Positions 1 through 9,374 of a stretch of DNA of 64,000 nucleotides are shown in pieces. The DNA lies in NCBI RefSeq assembly GCF_003002815.1, contig NZ_PVTF01000014.1, positions 124,001-188,000 on the forward strand. Reading direction: 5' to 3'. The notes under the pieces were generated by a model. It did not search any database. It worked only from the letters and a program-made list of their open reading frames with translations, and had not been told where the DNA came from. Origin of the DNA: Umezawaea tangerina. GTDB taxonomy: Bacteria; Actinomycetota; Actinomycetes; Mycobacteriales; Pseudonocardiaceae. The number at the start of each line of letters is the position of its first letter. Position 1 is the first letter of the stretch. The translations under genes were made by a program, and so were the position numbers.

Positions 1-1015
<1,015 letters not shown>

Positions 1016-1019
<4 letters not shown>

Positions 1020-1819
1020 GCGGCGCCGCCGACCCACCGGTCGCGCAGGCTGGCCAGCACGACGGCCGACACCAGCAGCAGCACGATACTCAGCACGATC
1101 GCCGCGTCCGGGTCGGTCTCCAGGGCGAGGTAGACCGCGAGCGGCATAGTCGTGGTCTTGCCGGGGAAGTTGCCCGCGAACGTGATGGTGGCGCCGAACT
1201 CGCCCAGCGCCCGCGCCCAGCACAGGACCGTGCCCGCGACGACGCCCGGCAGGATCGTCGGCAGCGTGACCCGGCGGAACGCCAGCCACCGCGAGGCCCC
1301 GAGCGTGGCGGCGGCCTCCTCGAACCTCGGGTCGGCCGCCCGCAGCGCGCCCTCGACGGAGATGACCAGGAACGGCATCGCCACGAACGCCTCGGCCACC
1401 ACGACCCCGGCCGTGGTGAACGGCAACGAGATCCCGAACCAGGAGTAGAGGTGGGAGCCGACCAGGCCGCGCCTGCCCAGCACCAGCAGCAGCGCCACGC
1501 CGCCGACCACCGGTGGCAGCACGAGCGGCACGGTCACCAGTGCCCGCAGCAGCCCGCGGCCCGGCAGGTCCGCGCGCGCCAGCAGCCACGCGAGCGGGAC
1601 CCCCAGCACCAGGCAGATCACCGTCGCCAGGCTCGCGCACAGCAGCGACAACGACAGCGCCTGCCCGACCGCCGGGCTGAACAGCTGGTCCGCCAGCGTG
1701 GCCCAGGGCGCGCGGACCAGCAGCCCGGCCAGCGGGACGAGCAGGAAGGCGAGCCCGACCAGCGCGGGCAGCACGAGGACGACGGGGAGCCGCCCCCGCG
1801 TGCCTGGGCGTCGGGTCAC
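1016..1819 (-). CDS. modB: Molybdate ABC transporter permease ModB
   Basis: Membrane channel subunit of the molybdate importer, 267 residues. The sequence has about five to six hydrophobic segments and the permease EAA-type loop (EEAAATLGASRWLAFRRVTLP) that docks on ModC. The GTG start at 1819 is chosen because it overlaps the modA stop (GTGA) and the protein then begins just before the first membrane helix; the open frame continues far upstream only as a shadow of modA. It ends four bases into modC. Order modA-modB-modC matches the standard operon. Confidence 0.95.
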
Positions 1820-2610
1820 GGAGCGGCGAAGCCCGCCGCGGTCAGCACCGCGGTGCCCTTGCCGGACAGCACGAAGTCCACGAAGGCCTTGGCCGCGGCC
1901 GCGTTCGGGGCCTTGGCCAGCGGGGCGATCGGGTAGTCGTTGACGGCCTTGTCGGACTCCGGGAACTCGATGCCCTCGACGTCGGCGCCCGCCGCCTTCA
2001 CGTCCGTCTTGTACACCAGCGCGGCGTCGACCTCGCCGAGCTTCACCTTGGTCAGCACGGCCTTGACGTCCTGCTCCAGCGTGTCCGGTGCCGCGGTGAT
2101 CCCGGCGGTCTCGAACACCTTCTTGGCCGCCGCGCCGCACGGCACCTGCTCGGCGCACAGCGCGATCTTCAGGTCGGCCTTGCCGAAGTCGGCCAGCCCG
2201 GCGACCTTCGCGGGGTTGCCCTTGGGCACCGCGATCTCCAGCTTGTTCTTCACGAACGTGGTCGCGTCGCCGGTGATCCCGCCCGCGTCGCTGACCTGCT
2301 TCATGTTGGTCGGCGCCGCGGAGGCGAACACGTCGGCGGGCGCGCCGGAGTTGATCTGCTGCGCCAGCGCGGAGCTGCCCGCGAAGTTGAAGGTGACCTT
2401 GACGCCGGGGTTGGCGGCCTCGAAGTCCTTGCCCAGCTGCGTGAACGACTCCGTCAGCGACGCGGCCGCGAACACCGTGACGGCCCCGGTGACCGCGGGG
2501 GCGGACGATGCGGACGTGGCGCTGGGCTCCGTGGTGGACGCGGTGTCCTGCGCGGAGCACCCGGCCAGCGCCAGCAGGGCGAGCGCGGCCACACCAGTGC
2601 GACACAACAT
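1816..2610 (-). CDS. modA: Molybdate-binding lipoprotein ModA
   Basis: Extracellular substrate-binding protein of the molybdate importer, 264 residues. The N-terminus is a lipoprotein signal (hydrophobic stretch ending LALAGC), with the lipidated Cys at residue 18. It continues with the typical ModA opening VTVFAAASLTESF and the GSSALAQQINSGAPADVFASA region that forms the oxyanion site. The stop of the upstream HTH-TOBE gene directly abuts this ATG, so the two are co-transcribed. Confidence 0.96.
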   Translation of the reverse strand: MLCRTGVAALALLALAGCSAQDTASTTEPSATSASSAPAVTGAVTVFAAASLTESFTQLGKDFEAANPGVKVTFNFAGSSALAQQINSGAPADVFASAAPTNMKQVSDAGGITGDATTFVKNKLEIAVPKGNPAKVAGLADFGKADLKIALCAEQVPCGAAAKKVFETAGITAAPDTLEQDVKAVLTKVKLGEVDAALVYKTDVKAAGADVEGIEFPESDKAVNDYPIAPLAKAPNAAAAKAFVDFVLSGKGTAVLTAAGFAAP

Positions 2611-3009
2611 TCAGGCCTCCGGGATCTCTACGACGACGTGCGTGGACTTGATCGAGGCGACCGCGACGACCCCGACCTCCAGACCGAGCTCCTCGGCGGC
2701 CTCCCGGCTCATCAGGGACACCACGCGGAACGGCCCGGTCTGCATCTCGACCTGCGCCATCACGCCGTCCTTGACGACGCGGGTGACGATGCCGCGCATC
2801 CGGTTGCGGGCGGAGGCGGCGACGGTCGCGCCGGACTCGGGGTTGTCGGCGAGCTGCTGCGCGAACGCGGCGAGCGCGTGGCCCTCGACGGCCATCCGCC
2901 CGTTGTCGCCGTTCACCACGGGCAGTCGTCCCTGGTCGGCCCACCGGCGGACGGTGTCGTCGCTGACCCCCAGCAGCGCGGCGGCTTCGCTGATCCGCAA
3001 GTTCGGCAT
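2611..3009 (-). CDS. HTH-TOBE molybdate-responsive regulator/binding protein
   Basis: 132 residues: an N-terminal MerR/excisionase-like helix-turn-helix (residues 3-35, ISEAAALLGVSDDTVRRWAD) followed by a TOBE/Mop-like domain (about 65-132, with the ARN motif in SARNRMRGIV). Proteins with this layout bind molybdate or tungstate through the TOBE part. It is the first gene of the mod operon, directly abutting modA, so a role as molybdate-responsive autoregulator or molybdate buffer is inferred. No operator could be assigned. Confidence 0.85.
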   Translation of the reverse strand: MPNLRISEAAALLGVSDDTVRRWADQGRLPVVNGDNGRMAVEGHALAAFAQQLADNPESGATVAASARNRMRGIVTRVVKDGVMAQVEMQTGPFRVVSLMSREAAEELGLEVGVVAVASIKSTHVVVEIPEA

Positions 3010-3186
3010 GAGGGGAAGTCTATAGCCGCGTCCACGGGAATCCGGCTAATCCGCACCTGCGGCACCAATCGTGATGATCCACCGTGAAGGCGCTCACTCT
3101 GTGATCCACGATCCGCATCCACGGGTGTGGAACTCACCACTGTTGGTGGCTTCTGCGGAGGCCTCCGTCGACCTACCGTGGTGGTC

Positions 3187-3672
3187 ATGGACTTACTGCC
3201 GCAGGTGCGGGTCCCGGCCCAGCGTCCGCCGTTGCGCGACGACCAGGTGCTGGTCAGCGGCGACGTGGGCCGCGAGTGGGTCATCGCCACGCCGGACCTG
3301 CACGCCCACGCGGGCCTGCCGGTCGACGTCCGGTACGTCACGACCCGGCGCCGCGAGGTCCACCACGTGCAGGGCGTCCCGCTGCACCGGGTCCTCGCCA
3401 GGACCAGCCTGCTCGTCGACGACCGCCGGAAGATGGACCACCTGACGTTCGTGGTCATCGCCCGGTCCGAGGACGGCTTCCAGGTGCTGCTGTCGTGGGC
3501 GGAGGTGGACCCGGAGTTCGGCGGGTGCTCGGCGCTGCTCGCGACCCGCTACAACGGCGAGGTCCTCACCAGGCCGACGCTCGTGGTGCCGTCGGACGGC
3601 CGCTCCAGCCGGTACGTGCGGAAGGTGTGCGGGCTGCACCTGGCGCGGCTGGGCGACCGCGCGGGGGAGTAG
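3187..3672 (+). CDS. Small molybdopterin-dependent oxidoreductase-domain protein
   Basis: 161 residues from the ATG at 3187. The sequence (RYVTTRRREVHHVQGVPLHRVL, then FVVIARSEDGFQVLLSWAEVDPEF) resembles the compact oxidoreductase molybdopterin-binding fold of the sulfite oxidase superfamily, but lacks a recognisable full cofactor pocket and any signal peptide. An open frame continues upstream to a GTG at 3127; the ATG is preferred because conserved-looking sequence begins there. Its place beside the mod operon supports a molybdenum link. It converges on the TetR gene with a six-base gap. Substrate unknown. Confidence 0.7.
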   Translation: MDLLPQVRVPAQRPPLRDDQVLVSGDVGREWVIATPDLHAHAGLPVDVRYVTTRRREVHHVQGVPLHRVLARTSLLVDDRRKMDHLTFVVIARSEDGFQVLLSWAEVDPEFGGCSALLATRYNGEVLTRPTLVVPSDGRSSRYVRKVCGLHLARLGDRAGE

Positions 3673-3678
3673 CGCGCC

Positions 3679-4254
3679 TCAGGCGGCGGCCTCGCGGATC
3701 AGCTTCTCCGCGACCGGCCTCGCCGAGTCGAACGCCGCCACGTCGCCGGTCGACGTGGCCAGCGCGCTGGCGCCCTCGTAGAGCAGCATCAGGCTCCGGC
3801 CCAGGTCCTCGGGGTCCCGCAGGCCTGCCTCGCGCGCGGTGTCCGCGATCCGGCGGCGGAAGTTCTCCTTGTACGCGTGGATCACCGGCTGCGCGGGGTG
3901 GCCGGGGGTGGTCAGCTCCACGCTGGCGTTGTGGAACGGGCAGCCGCGGAACCGCTCGGGGTCCGGCCGGTCGAACAGCTGCGCCAACCGGTCGGCGGGC
4001 GCCAGCTCGTCGTCGAACAGCTTGCGCTCGACCGGGATCACCAGCTTGTCGCTCATGTGCTCCAGGTAGGCCGCGATCAGCTCGTCCTTGCCGCCGTAGA
4101 GCTGGTAGAGCGTGCGCTTGGAGACGCCCGCGACCTCGCACAGCTCGCTGACACCGGTCGACTGGATGCCGTTGCGGTAGAACAGCCTGATCGACGCCGC
4201 CAGCAGGCGCTTGCGCGGGCTGAGCGGTACGACATCTGCGCCGGTGTTCGCCAT
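3679..4254 (-). CDS. TetR/AcrR family transcriptional regulator
   Basis: 191-residue repressor-type protein. Residues 14-60 form the TetR helix-turn-helix (RLFYRNGIQSTGVSELCEVAGVSKRTLYQLYGGKDELI); the rest is the variable ligand-binding helical domain, containing GCPFHNASVEL, a motif common in the YxaF/LmrA-like subgroup. No adjacent gene shares its promoter, so the target is unclear. An inverted repeat just upstream may be its own operator. Confidence 0.9.
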   Translation of the reverse strand: MANTGADVVPLSPRKRLLAASIRLFYRNGIQSTGVSELCEVAGVSKRTLYQLYGGKDELIAAYLEHMSDKLVIPVERKLFDDELAPADRLAQLFDRPDPERFRGCPFHNASVELTTPGHPAQPVIHAYKENFRRRIADTAREAGLRDPEDLGRSLMLLYEGASALATSTGDVAAFDSARPVAEKLIREAAA

Positions 4255-4271
4255 TGCTTTAGCCTACCGAT

Positions 4272-4292
4272 CGCCCTTAGGTGAATAGGGCG
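4272..4292. promoter_or_regulatory. Candidate TetR operator (CGCCCT-N9-AGGGCG)
   Basis: Six-base inverted repeat with a nine-base spacer, 18 bases upstream of the TetR start codon, where an autorepression site would be expected. The rest of the 4255-4672 gap shows no gene or other structure that I could support. Confidence 0.4.
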
Positions 4293-4672
4293 TCGAGGTG
4301 AGCGAAATCTTGCCGGATCGCCGTCCGGGAAATCGCCAATTCGGTAGACGGCTGCCACTTCCGGGTAGAACGGGCAGTTCGGGGTAAATGTGCCCGATTC
4401 GCGGCGAAGTGGCATCGCACTACCGGTTGGCCGAGTGGTCCACCCGCGTCGGCGGCCGGCTCCGCCCCACGTCCCCTCGGCCCGGCACGGCGGGGGCTCG
4501 GGGTGCGGGTGTTCCGCCGCCACCTCCGGGTCGGGCTCGCCGCCGTCCGGTCCGCTTGTCGTGAACTGTCGGTTCCAGAGCTTTCATCACTTTTCCGCAC
4601 GCCGTCGGCAATCGTTTGCACGGCCCTGGAAACCGTTCGGTACCCGATTGTCCGGCACGCGGTCGGGAAAGG

Positions 4673-5287
4673 TCACAGCAGCTTGCGCGCCCTGGCCCAG
4701 CGCGACAGTTCCCGCCGGTTCGGGAGCTGCAGCTTGCGCAGGACGGCGGCGGCGTGGGTCTCCACCGTCCGACCGGAGATCGACAGCCTCGCGCCCACCT
4801 CGCGGTAGGTGTACCCGGCGGCCACGAGCCGCAGGACGTCGCGCTCGCGCGGGGTGAGCCGGTCGAGGTCGGGGTCGCCGCGGAACGCGTCCAGCACGAA
4901 ACCCGCCAGGTGCGGCGAGAAGTACGCGTCGCCCGCGTGCACCCGGCGGATCGCGGCCCGCAGGTCCGCGCCGGTGATCGCCTTGGTCACGTACCCCCGC
5001 GCGCCCGCCCGGATCACCGCGATCACGTCCTGGGTGGCGTCCGACACCGACAGCGCCAGGAACCGCACCGAGGGGAGTTCCGGCACGGTCGCCTCCAGCA
5101 CCGCCCGCCCGCCGCCGCCGGGCAGGTGCACGTCCAGCAGCACCACGTCCGGCACCAGCGCGCGGACCGCCGCCACCGCCGACCCCACGTCCTCGGCCTC
5201 GCCGACCACGTCCACGTCGGACCCCATCTCGGCGCGCACACCGGACCGGACGACGGCGTGGTCGTCGACCACCAGCACGCGGATCAC
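4673..5287 (-). CDS. LuxR/NarL-type response regulator
   Basis: 204 residues. Receiver domain with acidic pocket D8-D9 (VLVVDDH), phosphoacceptor D52 (VVLLDVHLPG) and the conserved Lys in YVTKAI, followed by a C-terminal LuxR helix-turn-helix (LTPRERDVLRLVAAGYTYREVGARLSISGRTVETH). The GTG start overlaps the stop of the upstream kinase (GTGA), marking an operon and cognate pair. Targets are not evident. Confidence 0.93.
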   Translation of the reverse strand: MIRVLVVDDHAVVRSGVRAEMGSDVDVVGEAEDVGSAVAAVRALVPDVVLLDVHLPGGGGRAVLEATVPELPSVRFLALSVSDATQDVIAVIRAGARGYVTKAITGADLRAAIRRVHAGDAYFSPHLAGFVLDAFRGDPDLDRLTPRERDVLRLVAAGYTYREVGARLSISGRTVETHAAAVLRKLQLPNRRELSRWARARKLL

Positions 5288-6255
5288 CGGTGCCCCAACG
5301 GCATGCGCAGCTCCACCTCGGTGCCCTCGCCCGGCGCGGTGCGGATCGCCGCCGTGCCGCCCTCGTGCGCCATCCGGCGTTCGATCGAGTCCGCGATGCC
5401 CCTGCGGTTCGCTCCACTCCGGACAGCCGGGTCGAAACCCCGGCCGCGGTCGCGGACCAGCGCGAACACCTCCGACTCGGTCACCTCCGCGAACACCGAC
5501 ACGCGCCGGGTCCCGCCGTGCTTGGCGGAGTTGGTCAACGCCTCCCGCATCGCGCCGACCACCGCGCGCGACCGGGGGTCCAGCTCGCACGTGCCGACGG
5601 ACACCAGCTCCACCACCACGTCGAACGCGTCCTCCACGACCTCGGCGGTCGCCGCCACGGCGGCGGAGAAGTCGTTGCCCGCCAAGGGCTGCCGCCCGTA
5701 CAGCCACGACCGCAGGTCGCGTTCGGTGCTCCTGGCCAGCTTGCGGACCTCCGTCGAGTCGGCCTGCTTCTGGATCAGCGTCAACGCCTGGAGCACCGAG
5801 TCGTGCAGGTGCGCCGCCAGGTCCGCGCGCTCCTCGGCACGGGCCCTGGCGGCGCGCTCCCTGGTGAGCATCCGGGTGGTCAGGAACAGCCACGGCAGCA
5901 CCACCGCGCCGACCAGCGCCAGCCCGCCCGCGGTCAGGAACGACAGCATGACCGCGGGCGAGGCGAACTCCTCGCGGAACCCCTGCGGCAGCACGAACGC
6001 GACCCCGCCGACGGCGAACAGCACCGCCACCGCCACCCCCACCCGGAACAGCGGCAGCGCCTCCCGGTCGTGGCGCAGCCTGGTGTGCACCAGCGCCACC
6101 CACGGGCCCACGGTGATCACGACCACCACCAGCGTGATCGCGACCACCGCGGGCAGGCTGGGCCGCGCGGTGTTGCGCACCACCCACAGGAAGCAGCCGA
6201 ACGCCAGGATCCCCAGGCACCCCAGCGCGACCAGACCGCGCGACCCCATGCGCAT
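5284..6255 (-). CDS. Membrane sensor histidine kinase (HisKA_3/DesK-like)
   Basis: 323 residues. About four hydrophobic segments (roughly 8-26, 33-56, 72-90, 101-126), then a coiled linker with the dimerisation/phosphoacceptor motif HLHDSVLQAL (His151) and a HATPase domain with an N-box (REALTNSAKHGG) and G-box (DRGRGFDP). No extracytoplasmic sensor domain is visible, so it probably senses within the membrane. Encoded immediately before and overlapping its response regulator. Confidence 0.92.
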   Translation of the reverse strand: MRMGSRGLVALGCLGILAFGCFLWVVRNTARPSLPAVVAITLVVVVITVGPWVALVHTRLRHDREALPLFRVGVAVAVLFAVGGVAFVLPQGFREEFASPAVMLSFLTAGGLALVGAVVLPWLFLTTRMLTRERAARARAEERADLAAHLHDSVLQALTLIQKQADSTEVRKLARSTERDLRSWLYGRQPLAGNDFSAAVAATAEVVEDAFDVVVELVSVGTCELDPRSRAVVGAMREALTNSAKHGGTRRVSVFAEVTESEVFALVRDRGRGFDPAVRSGANRRGIADSIERRMAHEGGTAAIRTAPGEGTEVELRMPLGHR

Positions 6256-6259
6256 CCCC

Positions 6260-8044
6260 CTAGGAGACCCGGAAGACGGACCGGGCCAGATCGCGGCGCG
6301 GGACGTCGGTGTTCAGCGCGATCAGGTCGCCGAGGTCGTGCCGGTAGTCGACGCCGAACCGCTGCCGCAGCATCGTGAGCACCGGGTCCCCGGCGTAGAA
6401 GAACCGGTCCCCGTCGCGCATGGCCTCGAACTGCTTCTTCCAGATCGCCAGCTGCAGCTCGCCGAACTCCGTGCCCGGCACGTGCGGCTCGGCGCCCATG
6501 CCCACGAACGCGTCCAGCCCGACCACGTCCCCGTACAGCGCCTTGAGCCGCGCGGCGACCGTGGTCCGCCGCACACCGGGTGCCACGAAGTCGATGCTGT
6601 CCGGGTCGTCGATCTCCGCGCCCGGCGTCAGCTCCGGGTCGACCGGGAACGCCTCGGTGGCCTCGCCCGTGACGGCCTTGAACGACGTCCGCGGCGCCAG
6701 CCCGTAGGCCGCGCGCAGGTCGTTGTACGCCGGGATCCCGTGGTCGCGGCCGCGTTCCACGTCGATCGCCGCGATGTCGAAGATCGCCGTCTGGCAGTTC
6801 GGCTCGCACCCGGCGCGGGTCAGCGCCAGGCTGCGCACGACGTCGTCGACCTGCTCGTCGTTGCGCGACTGCGCCTGCCCGCCGAGCCCTTGCAGCAGCG
6901 GCCCGAGCTGCACCTCGCCGACCAGCTCCGGCCGGAACGCCCCGAGCGCCGGGGGGATCGTGATCTCGACGGTCGACCCGCTCTCCGCGATCCGCGCCCC
7001 CTTGGCGCGCAAGGCGTCCAGCTGCGCGGGTGCGTAGCGGGACTTCTCCGTGCGCACGACCACGTTGCCGCGCAGCATGCTGTGCGCCCGGTAGCCGACG
7101 GTCGCGAACTCGTTGGACAGCGTGGCGTCCACCGCCGGGTCGTACCCGCGGTAGGGCGCGAGCCGCACGCCCAGCGCGGGCAGGAACTCGGTGTAGGTGA
7201 TGTACTGCTGCGTCGCGATGACCACCTTGCGCGCCAGCTGGAACCGCTGCTCCTCCGGCAGCCACGTCGGCAGCAGCCCCACGATCCTGTTCTGCTCACG
7301 CGCGAACAACGTCTGCACCGCCGTCAACGACACGTTCTCGTTGCCCCGGTCGTCTCCCGTCACCACCGCCCGCGCACCCATCCCGATCGGGTCGTCCGCC
7401 TCCGGCGCCGTCGCCACGTCCCCCCGCGCGTCCCGTCGAGGCAGCAAATCGTCCGGCATGAACAACTTCGCCCCGTCCCGCATCCACGCCAGCCGATCCG
7501 GCACGTGCCCGTACACCGCTTCCGCGTCCAGGTAGGAGTTGAGCTCGTTGCCCTGCTGCCGCGGCGTGGTCACCCCGCTCCCCGGCGAAGCCGCACTCCG
7601 CCCGAACGGCACCACCGGGATGTCGCTGTGGAAGTCCTCCATCGGCGCCCCGTTGACGAACGGCACCTCCACCGCCTCACCCCCTCCCACCCGCAGCCCG
7701 AACGAGTGGTCGAGGAACTGCCCCCACGCCGTCCCCCACTGGCTCACCCCGCGCTCCGAGACCTGCACCACCCCACCATCCGCGAACACCCTGTTGCTCA
7801 CATACCGCGGACTGGGCCCACTTACCGGCACCCCGATCCCATCCCCATAACGCACCCCCGCCACCCGCGAGTAATCCGCCCCAGCCACCCCCCACTCCGG
7901 ATGCCCCCTGTTGTTCCCCCTCCCATCCAACGCAGGCACCTCAAACCCAACCCCAACCCCAACACCCGCACCCGCCGTCCCCACCACCAACGACGACCCG
8001 GCAACAACAACCACCAACAACCCCAGCACTCTCCGATATCCCAT
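6260..8044 (-). CDS. Secreted animal-type haem peroxidase
   Basis: 594 residues from the ATG at 8044, with an N-terminal signal peptide (residues 1-25). Family hallmarks are present: the distal motif WGQFLDHSF, the catalytic segment RGNENVSLTAVQTLFAREQNR and the proximal haem-ligand region EFATVGYRAHSML. It belongs to the peroxidase-cyclooxygenase (animal haem peroxidase) superfamily, which uses hydrogen peroxide, often to oxidise halides or aromatics outside the cell. The gene stops four bases before the kinase start, so it may be read together with the two-component pair and could be its target. The 5' third has fewer G/C-ending codons in places than its neighbours. Confidence 0.9.
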   Translation of the reverse strand: MGYRRVLGLLVVVVAGSSLVVGTAGAGVGVGVGFEVPALDGRGNNRGHPEWGVAGADYSRVAGVRYGDGIGVPVSGPSPRYVSNRVFADGGVVQVSERGVSQWGTAWGQFLDHSFGLRVGGGEAVEVPFVNGAPMEDFHSDIPVVPFGRSAASPGSGVTTPRQQGNELNSYLDAEAVYGHVPDRLAWMRDGAKLFMPDDLLPRRDARGDVATAPEADDPIGMGARAVVTGDDRGNENVSLTAVQTLFAREQNRIVGLLPTWLPEEQRFQLARKVVIATQQYITYTEFLPALGVRLAPYRGYDPAVDATLSNEFATVGYRAHSMLRGNVVVRTEKSRYAPAQLDALRAKGARIAESGSTVEITIPPALGAFRPELVGEVQLGPLLQGLGGQAQSRNDEQVDDVVRSLALTRAGCEPNCQTAIFDIAAIDVERGRDHGIPAYNDLRAAYGLAPRTSFKAVTGEATEAFPVDPELTPGAEIDDPDSIDFVAPGVRRTTVAARLKALYGDVVGLDAFVGMGAEPHVPGTEFGELQLAIWKKQFEAMRDGDRFFYAGDPVLTMLRQRFGVDYRHDLGDLIALNTDVPRRDLARSVFRVS

Positions 8045-8149
8045 ACCCCCATGCTCACAACCCCCACCCACCCCCACATCCGTATCAGGCCCGCGCCATC
8101 CCCTTAGCCCAAACGGTCCCACCCACAAGCAGTGACACAAGAAGACCCA

Positions 8150-8247
8150 ACAACGCTGGGAGCAGGCCACAAGCCCCTATCGACGCCGGAAGCGGCCAGC
8201 AAGCCGCCCTACCCAACGACGCTGGAAGCGAGCATGCTCGTCCGCTA
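8150..8247. repeat. Degenerate tandem repeat beside palindromic element copy 1
   Basis: Two to three degraded units of about 31-36 bases built on CAACGACGCTGGAAGC lead directly into the palindromic element. The same unit occurs beside copy 2 (20.2-20.33 kb) and, once, beside copy 3. No coding function seen. Confidence 0.6.
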
Positions 8248-8367
8248 GTGCGGTCGGCTTGACTTGGGGTTTTTGGGCTTAAAATTGGTCGGCGGGCAGG
8301 CTCTACCACCTGCCCTTTTTCGCCCGACGAAGCCCAAAAAAGGGGCCCCAAGTCAAGCCGACCGCAC
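8248..8367. repeat. 120-bp palindromic repeat element, copy 1
   Basis: The ends are a perfect 22-base inverted repeat, GTGCGGTCGGCTTGACTTGGGG. The arms continue as AAGCCCAAAAA-type sequence, and the centre holds a smaller hairpin, GGGCAGG/CCTGCCC. Copies at 20332 and 46300 are nearly identical. This copy lies in a divergent promoter gap between the peroxidase and SARP genes, unlike the other two, which sit between gene ends. The rest of the 8045-8584 gap (repeat units upstream, shared CCCGGAGACAGCTGTAGCGACACC flank downstream) shows no gene. Confidence 0.9.
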
Positions 8368-8584
8368 CCGGAGACAGCTGTAGCGACACCCCGTAGTCCG
8401 CTGCACCGACCCCCGGAGTCCGCTGCACCGCCCCCCGGAGCCCCCGCCACCCCACCAACGGTCCTCAAGGGAATCACCCGCGGCCACAACGGGGCGCATC
8501 ACCCCCACACCCTGGCCCCCCGCACCCCATTCCACTTAGCTGCCCCCTGCCCCCACCGTCCGCACCCCCAGCAGGGAGACCCCC

Positions 8585-9367
8585 ATGCGCTTCGCCCTGC
8601 TCGGCCACACCGAGATCCACACCGAGATCCACACCCACACCCACACCGACACCCACACCCCCGTCCTAGGCGACCTCCGCCGAGCCATCCTCGCCCTACT
8701 ACTCCTGCGCGCCAACGAGTTCGTCTCGCGCGACCGGCTCATCGACGAGTGCTGGCGGGACCGTTCCGCCAAGGACCCCGTGAACGCGCTGCACCTGCAC
8801 GTCGCCAAGCTGCGGACCGTGCTCGGCACCCGCTTGGAGACCCGCAGCTCCGGTTACCGGCTCACCGTCCTGCCGGGTGAGCTGGACGTGGACGTCTTCG
8901 GGCGGTTGCACCGGCAGGGCCGGGAGCTCGTCGCGCTGCACCGTTTCGAGCGCGCGAGCGAGGTGCTGCGGGAGGCGGACGCGGTGTGGCGCGGCCCGGC
9001 GTTGGCCGACGTGGCGGACGCGCCGTCCGTGGCGGGGGAGCGGGCCCGGTTGACCGAGCTGCGGCTCGGTGCGCGGGAGCTGGCCGTCGAGGCCGACCTC
9101 GCGCTGCGCAGGCACGCGGAGCTGGTGCCGGAGCTGACCCTGCTGGTCGCGGAGAACCCGTTGCGGGAGCGGCTGTCGAAGCAGCTGATGCTCGCGCTGT
9201 ACCGGTGTGGACGGCAGGCCGAGGCGCTGGCGGTCTACGACTCCGCCCGCCGCCGCCTCGCCGAGTCGTCCGGCCTCGACCCGCTGCCGGGTCTGCGCGA
9301 GCTGCACAAGGCCGTGCTGCGCCAGGACGGGGCGCTCACCGGTGGGCTGGTCTCGACGTGGGCCTAG
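8585..9367 (+). CDS. Small SARP/AfsR-type transcriptional activator with His-Thr repeat
   Basis: 260 residues: an OmpR-like winged helix (about 1-95, with NEFVSRDRLIDECW and the AKLRTVLG recognition region) and a bacterial transcriptional activation (BTAD) domain (about 100-250). SARPs activate antibiotic or secondary-metabolism genes by binding direct repeats. Oddly, residues 9-25 are a His/Thr-rich run (TEIHTEIHTHTHTDTHT) where relatives have the beta-hairpin LGPxKQR; the DNA there is a six-base repeat (cacacc-like). The ATG is preceded by GGGAG with suitable spacing. Target genes not identified. Confidence 0.85.
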   Translation: MRFALLGHTEIHTEIHTHTHTDTHTPVLGDLRRAILALLLLRANEFVSRDRLIDECWRDRSAKDPVNALHLHVAKLRTVLGTRLETRSSGYRLTVLPGELDVDVFGRLHRQGRELVALHRFERASEVLREADAVWRGPALADVADAPSVAGERARLTELRLGARELAVEADLALRRHAELVPELTLLVAENPLRERLSKQLMLALYRCGRQAEALAVYDSARRRLAESSGLDPLPGLRELHKAVLRQDGALTGGLVSTWA

Positions 9368-9374
9368 CACCGGC

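Noticed and set aside
3010..3186. Molybdenum-cofactor riboswitch between the mod operon and the oxidoreductase-like gene
   Set aside because: Only short hairpins (such as CCAC/GTGG) are visible; I could not build the conserved fold.
8248..8367. Palindromic element as an insertion sequence
   Set aside because: It is only 120 bp with no coding capacity and no clear target-site duplication at the three copies; at most a non-autonomous element.
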